A stretch of 57,690 bases of DNA, taken from positions 1 through 57,690 of the forward strand of contig NZ_LR213778.1 in assembly GCF_900659865.1 (NCBI RefSeq), read 5' to 3'. The position numbers and the translations under genes are program-made. This stretch comes from Hyella patelloides LEGE 07179 (GTDB taxonomy: Bacteria; Cyanobacteriota; Cyanobacteriia; Cyanobacteriales; Xenococcaceae). Under the pieces are notes generated by a model that worked only from the letters and a program-made list of their open reading frames with translations, did no database searches and was not told where the DNA came from. Positions 53,924-57,690 of the stretch are shown here, in pieces (the stretch's first letter is position 1; each line of letters opens with the position of its first letter).

Positions 53924-54877
53924 TTTAATTTTTATACTGAATGTTTCTTTAATGAAAACCAAGAAACAGAAACTCGCACTTCTACACCAGTATTTGAAGC
54001 AGTAGAAAATAAATTTGCCGAAGATGCTGTGATTGCTGGTACTAGCGCGGGAACTGCTGTGCAGACAGGTAGTCCCATGATTACCGAAGGAGAAAGTTAT
54101 GAGGCTTTAGTAGGCGATCCTAATAGTTTAGTAGGTTCTCCTCCTTTTGTTCGGGATTTATACTACAATCCTGTAGGTGGATTTGATTTCTTTCCCTACG
54201 GATTAACCGATACTCATTTTAGTGCCAGAGGCAGACAAGGGCGAACAATTCGCTTAGCTGGTAGTTTAGATGTACCGAATGTTTACGGTATGGATGAAAA
54301 TACTGCTTTAGTGGTGACAGATGTGGGAACGGATCGGGTGAGTATGGAGGTGTTAGGGGAACTAGGAGTTTCAATTTTTGATTTGTCTGATGCCACTGTG
54401 AGCGATTCAGAAGATGATTATTGGTCAATTTCTGATGTCTCAATGACTTATTTGACAGAAGGCGATCGCTATAATCCTCTAACAGAAACGGCAACTTTTT
54501 CAGAAAAAAGTCCCCTAGTTTGTAACCCAGGCGAGACGGTTGCTGATTCAACAGATATTTTTAGTACTCTTGGCTCTAATGGCGATCGCGATAATCCCCG
54601 CGAATTTATTGAAACTGCTCTAGATTTAGTTGAAAGTTGTGCCACTAAAGCTACAGGACGTAGCGCGTCAACAAATCCTGTTCCCTTCCAAGTAACCATG
54701 ACCGAAAACAATTCAACCCAAGGTTACTTGGGAGCCGATAGCCAAGGAGTAGAAAAACAATCTTTTACAAACCTTGTTATTGATATCCAAAGCGAGAAAG
54801 TTCCCGAACCTAATTTCATTTTTGGTCTTTTGGGATTAAGTATTCTAGGAGTGCGGAAAAAGCAAAAGCCTCATTAG
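53924..54877 (+). pseudogene. 5'-truncated secreted cyanophycinase-like gene with PEP-CTERM tail
   Basis: Open from 53924 (after TAA 53921) with no good start; 317 codons remain. VIAGTSAGTAVQ holds the nucleophile Ser of peptidase family S51, DTHFSARGRQGRTIRLA the conserved His and Arg of cyanophycinases, and VYGMDENTALVV the next block. The C-terminus VPEPNFIFGLLGLSILGVRKKQ is a PEP-CTERM sorting signal, so the parent protein was exported. Cyanophycinases cut cyanophycin (Asp-Arg polymer) into dipeptides. The first 100 or more residues, including signal peptide and the G-G-N-Q loop, are missing; the weak ECFFNENQ upstream may be their last trace. A GTG at 54029 starts too late to make a working enzyme. 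Confidence 0.75.
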
Positions 54878-55091
54878 TACTTTGTTCTTTGTCTTTTGTC
54901 TTTTGCTTATAAACACAAGACTAATTACTCGCTATTCTGACAATTTCTTGTAACTATTGATAACAATTTCCTCCTACTTCCTCTGCTTGTCTCAATCCAC
55001 CAATATAGAATCCATTTGGGAGCTATTATGTCATTTTCTAGTCACTATACCATTTCTTAAAAGTAATAAGAGACGAAGGTTTAAAGCTAGG

Positions 55092-55164
55092 AGTCCTAAA
55101 GGATACCGCTTCCGCCTTAGGACTCGCTACGCATCGCGCGACCATCGGTGAGTCCTTTAGGGCA
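55092..55164. repeat. dispersed palindromic repeat, copy 2 (core inverted)
   Basis: Outer arms AGTCCTAAAGGATACCGC and GAGTCCTTTAGGGC match copy 1 at 743-811 in the same direction. The core ACTCGCTACGCATCGCGCGA is the exact reverse complement of the core of copy 1. The central segment has therefore flipped relative to the arms in one of the two copies. Confidence 0.82.
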
Positions 55165-55303
55165 TATCAGGAGTCACGCCCGTCAGGAGTTAGTGTAAAC
55201 AGTAGTTTGAGTGTTTTTTCTTAATAAGAAATAATTTTCTATCTATCTAGCTAGTGCGCAAGAATTGGTATTATATCTTTTTATGAAGATGTCAAATGGG
55301 TTC

Positions 55304-55410
55304 TATAGATAGTGATGTAGATTAAATTACGGGTGTGAAAGTAGGTAATAGGGAAACAAAGTACATAAATAGTTTTGTCTGAGTACTTATCGATTCTTTA
55401 TAAAGATTAA
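55304..55410. repeat. 107-bp direct repeat, copy B
   Basis: Second copy of the element at 53673-53780, same orientation, about 1.6 kb away. The differences are scattered single-base changes, so the duplication is not recent. It lies 155 bp upstream of the next gene. Confidence 0.88.
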
Positions 55411-55564
55411 AAGTGCAAAACAGAATTTTGACCTGCGGAACGCGGAGTAAAGCCTATCGCCTGAATATAAGATCAAAGTAAGCTTGCTTGCCTAGGCAGT
55501 TCATTGGGTAGGTAGCTCGCTCAAGAACTATGTTTTCTTTTTTAAGGAAGGAGGAATATTTTTA

Positions 55565-56362
55565 ATGGTAAATGTTACACTCAATAGAAGCACAGTCAAA
55601 AAATTAGCAAAAAAGTTTTTGACAAGAGAACAAATAAGCTTTATTCGTGAAATCTATTATTCAGTAGTATACCCAACAAATTTAACTAAACTGGCTACTT
55701 CTTATAAAACTGACAAATGGAATAAACACTGGTATGCGCAACACTACCAGAAACACTTTGAACCTCTGAGAAAAAAAAAGTTAAACATCCTAGAAATTGG
55801 TATCGGTGGATACGCCAATCCCAATAAAGGTGGAGCATCTCTGAGGATGTGGAGAACTTATTTCCCAAAAAGTACGATCTACGGAATCGACATTCATGAA
55901 AAGAAAGCACATGAAGAAAAGCGAATTAGAACTTTTCAAGGAAGCCAAACAGACGTAAATTTCCTAAAGGAAGTTATCAAAGAAATTGGTCAAGTAGATA
56001 TTATTGTAGATGATGGTAGTCATATAAATGAACATGTAATTAAATCTTTTGAAATACTTTTTCCTATGCTTAGTAAAAATGGAATTTATGTCATAGAAGA
56101 CACACAAACTTCTTACTGGAAAAAATTTGGAGGAAGTAGATACGATTTAAATTCTAACAAAACAATTATGGAATTTTTCAAGAATCTATGCGACGGTTTA
56201 AATTATGCAGAGTTTTCATCTCCAGATTATATTCCAAAATATTTTGATAAGCATATTGTTTCTATGCACTTCTACCACAATTTAATATTTATCTATAAAG
56301 GTGAAAACAATGAAGGTAGCAATATGAAAGATGAAAGATTGGCTAAATTAATTTCAGATTGA
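55565..56362 (+). CDS. MycE/ElmM-like sugar O-methyltransferase
   Basis: 265 residues. The block TSYKTDKWNKHWYAQHYQKHF (cited by its core YKTDKWNKHWYAQHY) followed by LNILEIGIGGYANPNKGGASL is diagnostic of metal-dependent sugar O-methyltransferases of the MycE/ElmM type, which act on rhamnose or mycinose-like sugars in natural products. VDIIVDDGSHINEHVIKSFE holds the acidic metal ligands, and YVIEDTQTSYW another. AAGGAGG 12 bp upstream of ATG 55565 is the strongest ribosome binding site in this part. It is outside the main EPS run but could methylate its deoxysugars. Confidence 0.88.
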   Translation: MVNVTLNRSTVKKLAKKFLTREQISFIREIYYSVVYPTNLTKLATSYKTDKWNKHWYAQHYQKHFEPLRKKKLNILEIGIGGYANPNKGGASLRMWRTYFPKSTIYGIDIHEKKAHEEKRIRTFQGSQTDVNFLKEVIKEIGQVDIIVDDGSHINEHVIKSFEILFPMLSKNGIYVIEDTQTSYWKKFGGSRYDLNSNKTIMEFFKNLCDGLNYAEFSSPDYIPKYFDKHIVSMHFYHNLIFIYKGENNEGSNMKDERLAKLISD

Positions 56363-56728
56363 GCAATGTCGTTGTTAAGACAACAATCTGACGGAAAACA
56401 ATATTGCATATATAATTGATTTTATACGCGCAGCGTTGACTTAGCATTTTAGTTTTTGTCTTGCTGCGCTAATAGAAGAGCTAGTATTTTTTTCCGTATT
56501 GTCCCATTTTTATTCACTGCCTATTTAACCCATTAACTATATTTTACAATACCATTTTCATCGAAGATGATAACTAAATTGTGCATCTCCTTACTTGTAA
56601 AAAAGTAAATTGTCTTTCTTTATAATCTTTTGATTCTAGGTTTCAATCCAATATGTTTTTGTTCAGTTATTTTAGTTTTCTTTTCCCCAATTTCTTGCTT
56701 ATTTTATAGTAAATATTTTTGATATAAT
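56363..56728. other. gene-free interval with an inverted repeat
   Basis: About 366 bp, very AT-rich. A short TTGTT/AACAA hairpin lies near 56372-56386, and GCGCAGC (56428-56434) pairs with GCTGCGC (56463-56469) across 28 nt. TATAAT at 56723-56728 abuts the next start codon and is too close to be its promoter. No reading frame is supported. Confidence 0.45.
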
Positions 56729-57690
56729 ATGGTTAAAGATATCAGTTATTTTTTTAAAAATGCAAATTCTTCATCTCAGACAAACAAAGGAATTTATACT
56801 TTAGCTAATGATAACTTCTACGATCAAGTAATTGCTTTAGTCAATAGCATTAGAAGAAACTACGACAGAACAATACCTATTTGTATTATTCCTTACGATG
56901 ATAACATTGAAAAGCTTATAAGCCTAAATTTGGAGCAAGTATTTTTATTTGATAATGAAGAATCTTTTAGTAAATGGCAAAGCTTTGCCTCAGATGTTTG
57001 GAATAGTGAGCGGTTTCTGGGTTTTAAAAAAAATGCTTGGTATCACGGTTCTAATACTATTAGAAAGCTGTGTTCTTTTGATGGTTTCTTCAAGGAATTT
57101 ATTTATATAGATAGCGACGAATTAGTAATGTCGTCCTTGGATGATTGTTTTAATAAACTAATGGAGTATGATTGCATTTTTGATGATTGGGAACATAAAA
57201 AAGAACAGTGTTTTCTAGAGCTGGATTTAATCAAGGATAAATCTCGCTGTGGCGAAGAGGACGTGAAAAGACAGTGCCATTGTTCTGATTTCTTTGCATC
57301 TAAGTCTGGTTTGATGAACGAACAAATATTAGACAAACTAAAATCTAGCTTATTAAAGGATAGCGAAATTAGCTTTATTAATACTTCAGGATGGTGGGAT
57401 GAGGTTTATCTTTTTAGTTACATCACATTTAAGCTTAACTGCAAAGTGTTCAATTATACATTAAGCGCGGATTCTAGAGAGCGGACGGGACACATTGCTG
57501 GAGTTAATCCTTTTCACGAACAAGACCACATACTGTTTAATCTAGAAGGTCTAAAACCAATCCATAGAATTCATTATATGGGTTATAGTTCAGAAAGATT
57601 TACAAGATTATGCCAAGGTGAGGATACTAACATTCCACATCAGGAATTGTTTTTATATTACAGGTTTATGAATGAGCCAAATCAAGCACC
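56729..57690 (+). CDS. Npun_R2821-type glycosyltransferase-like protein (partial, runs off window)
   Basis: 320 codons present without a stop, so the 3' end lies beyond the window. GIYTLANDNFYDQVIALVNS near residue 21 and PICIIPYDDNIEKL are hallmark segments of the cyanobacterial family annotated Npun_R2821/Npun_R2823. EFIYIDSDELVMSSLDD near 123 supplies a D-S-D metal-type site as in GT8-like GT-A enzymes. WWDEVYLFSYITFKLNC and RIHYMGYSSERF follow. A sugar-transfer function is probable but the family is not characterised. The ATG at 56729 was chosen because the family pattern begins about 20 residues later; no ribosome binding site is visible. Confidence 0.75.
   Translation, partial: MVKDISYFFKNANSSSQTNKGIYTLANDNFYDQVIALVNSIRRNYDRTIPICIIPYDDNIEKLISLNLEQVFLFDNEESFSKWQSFASDVWNSERFLGFKKNAWYHGSNTIRKLCSFDGFFKEFIYIDSDELVMSSLDDCFNKLMEYDCIFDDWEHKKEQCFLELDLIKDKSRCGEEDVKRQCHCSDFFASKSGLMNEQILDKLKSSLLKDSEISFINTSGWWDEVYLFSYITFKLNCKVFNYTLSADSRERTGHIAGVNPFHEQDHILFNLEGLKPIHRIHYMGYSSERFTRLCQGEDTNIPHQELFLYYRFMNEPNQA

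Larger units (their letters stand above)
54878..55564. other. 687-bp gene-free interval with two repeats
   Basis: Holds the second dispersed palindrome (55092-55164), copy B of the direct repeat (55304-55410) and a short run of TTTTGTC/TTTGCTT near 54895-54907. No gene was accepted; a 64-codon frame at 54957-55151 crosses the palindrome. The strong AAGGAGG at 55546-55552 belongs to the next gene. Confidence 0.6.

Noticed and set aside
54957-55151. 64-codon rightward frame
   Set aside because: Its second half is the dispersed palindrome (Arg-rich translation), which is seen elsewhere without this frame.
56723-56728. TATAAT directly before the ATG at 56729
   Set aside because: A -10 box touching the start codon would put the transcript start inside the gene; there is no matching -35, and AT-rich DNA gives such matches by chance.

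Overview
The window is cyanobacterial chromosome. It is AT-rich and carries many copies of the HIP1 octamer GCGATCGC, heptamer tandem repeats and dispersed palindromes, and it holds families found mainly in cyanobacteria: a KaiA C-terminal domain, a DUF2949 remnant, a cyanophycinase-like protein with a PEP-CTERM tail, and an Npun_R2821-type protein. The small-colony or mat-forming groups (Pleurocapsales/Chroococcales-like) are a guess only; no rRNA or marker gene is present to settle it.

Left part (1-9.9 kb, mostly minus strand): a YkgJ-type cysteine-cluster protein, an orphan KaiA-like protein that keeps only the C-terminal KaiC-interacting domain, two small proteins (one a zinc ribbon), a CheY-like receiver, a 1211-residue CBS/PAS/GAF histidine kinase, a DUF2949 remnant ended by a stop where Trp is expected, a small unknown gene, a four-helix-bundle protein and a REC-wHTH-Hpt-REC-REC regulator. 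A heptamer array separates the two convergent small genes. At 9.86-9.97 kb lies a MITE-like inverted repeat, followed at about 10.0-11.7 kb by an IS200/IS605 element with divergent tnpA and tnpB and matching end hairpins.

Central part (12-51.2 kb): an exopolysaccharide locus. A Wzz/Wzc-type tyrosine autokinase gene reads leftward. A 1.9-kb non-coding stretch with several hairpins separates it from a long rightward run of about 25 genes. These comprise a GT26 glycosyltransferase with four C-terminal MshEN-like repeats, glucose-1-phosphate cytidylyltransferase (rfbF), a VanZ-LamG membrane protein, a C-methyltransferase, a large cadherin-like surface protein, about ten further glycosyltransferases, an MsbA/PglK-like ABC flippase candidate, four more methyltransferases (one of them beyond 51 kb), five sulfotransferase-fold proteins, a lipoprotein with a pectate-lyase-like beta-helix, and a Wzy/O-antigen-ligase-type membrane protein. 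Read together they specify a secreted, probably sulfated and methylated heteropolysaccharide. Polymerisation would be by Wzy and chain length set by Wzc. No Wzx, Wza or initiating phosphoglycosyltransferase is visible in the window.

Right part (51.5-57.7 kb): an Acg-like nitroreductase, a bactofilin-like membrane protein, a 5'-truncated secreted cyanophycinase remnant bracketed by a 108-bp direct repeat, a second copy of the dispersed palindrome seen at 0.75 kb but with its core inverted, a MycE/ElmM-like sugar O-methyltransferase, and the start of an Npun_R2821-type glycosyltransferase-like gene that runs off the end.

Most notable: the GT26-MshEN fusion (possible c-di-GMP control of an assembly enzyme), the orphan KaiA domain, the long structured leader, the inverted-core palindrome pair, and the sulfotransferase-rich cluster. 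All functional statements come from motif reading; no database search was run.
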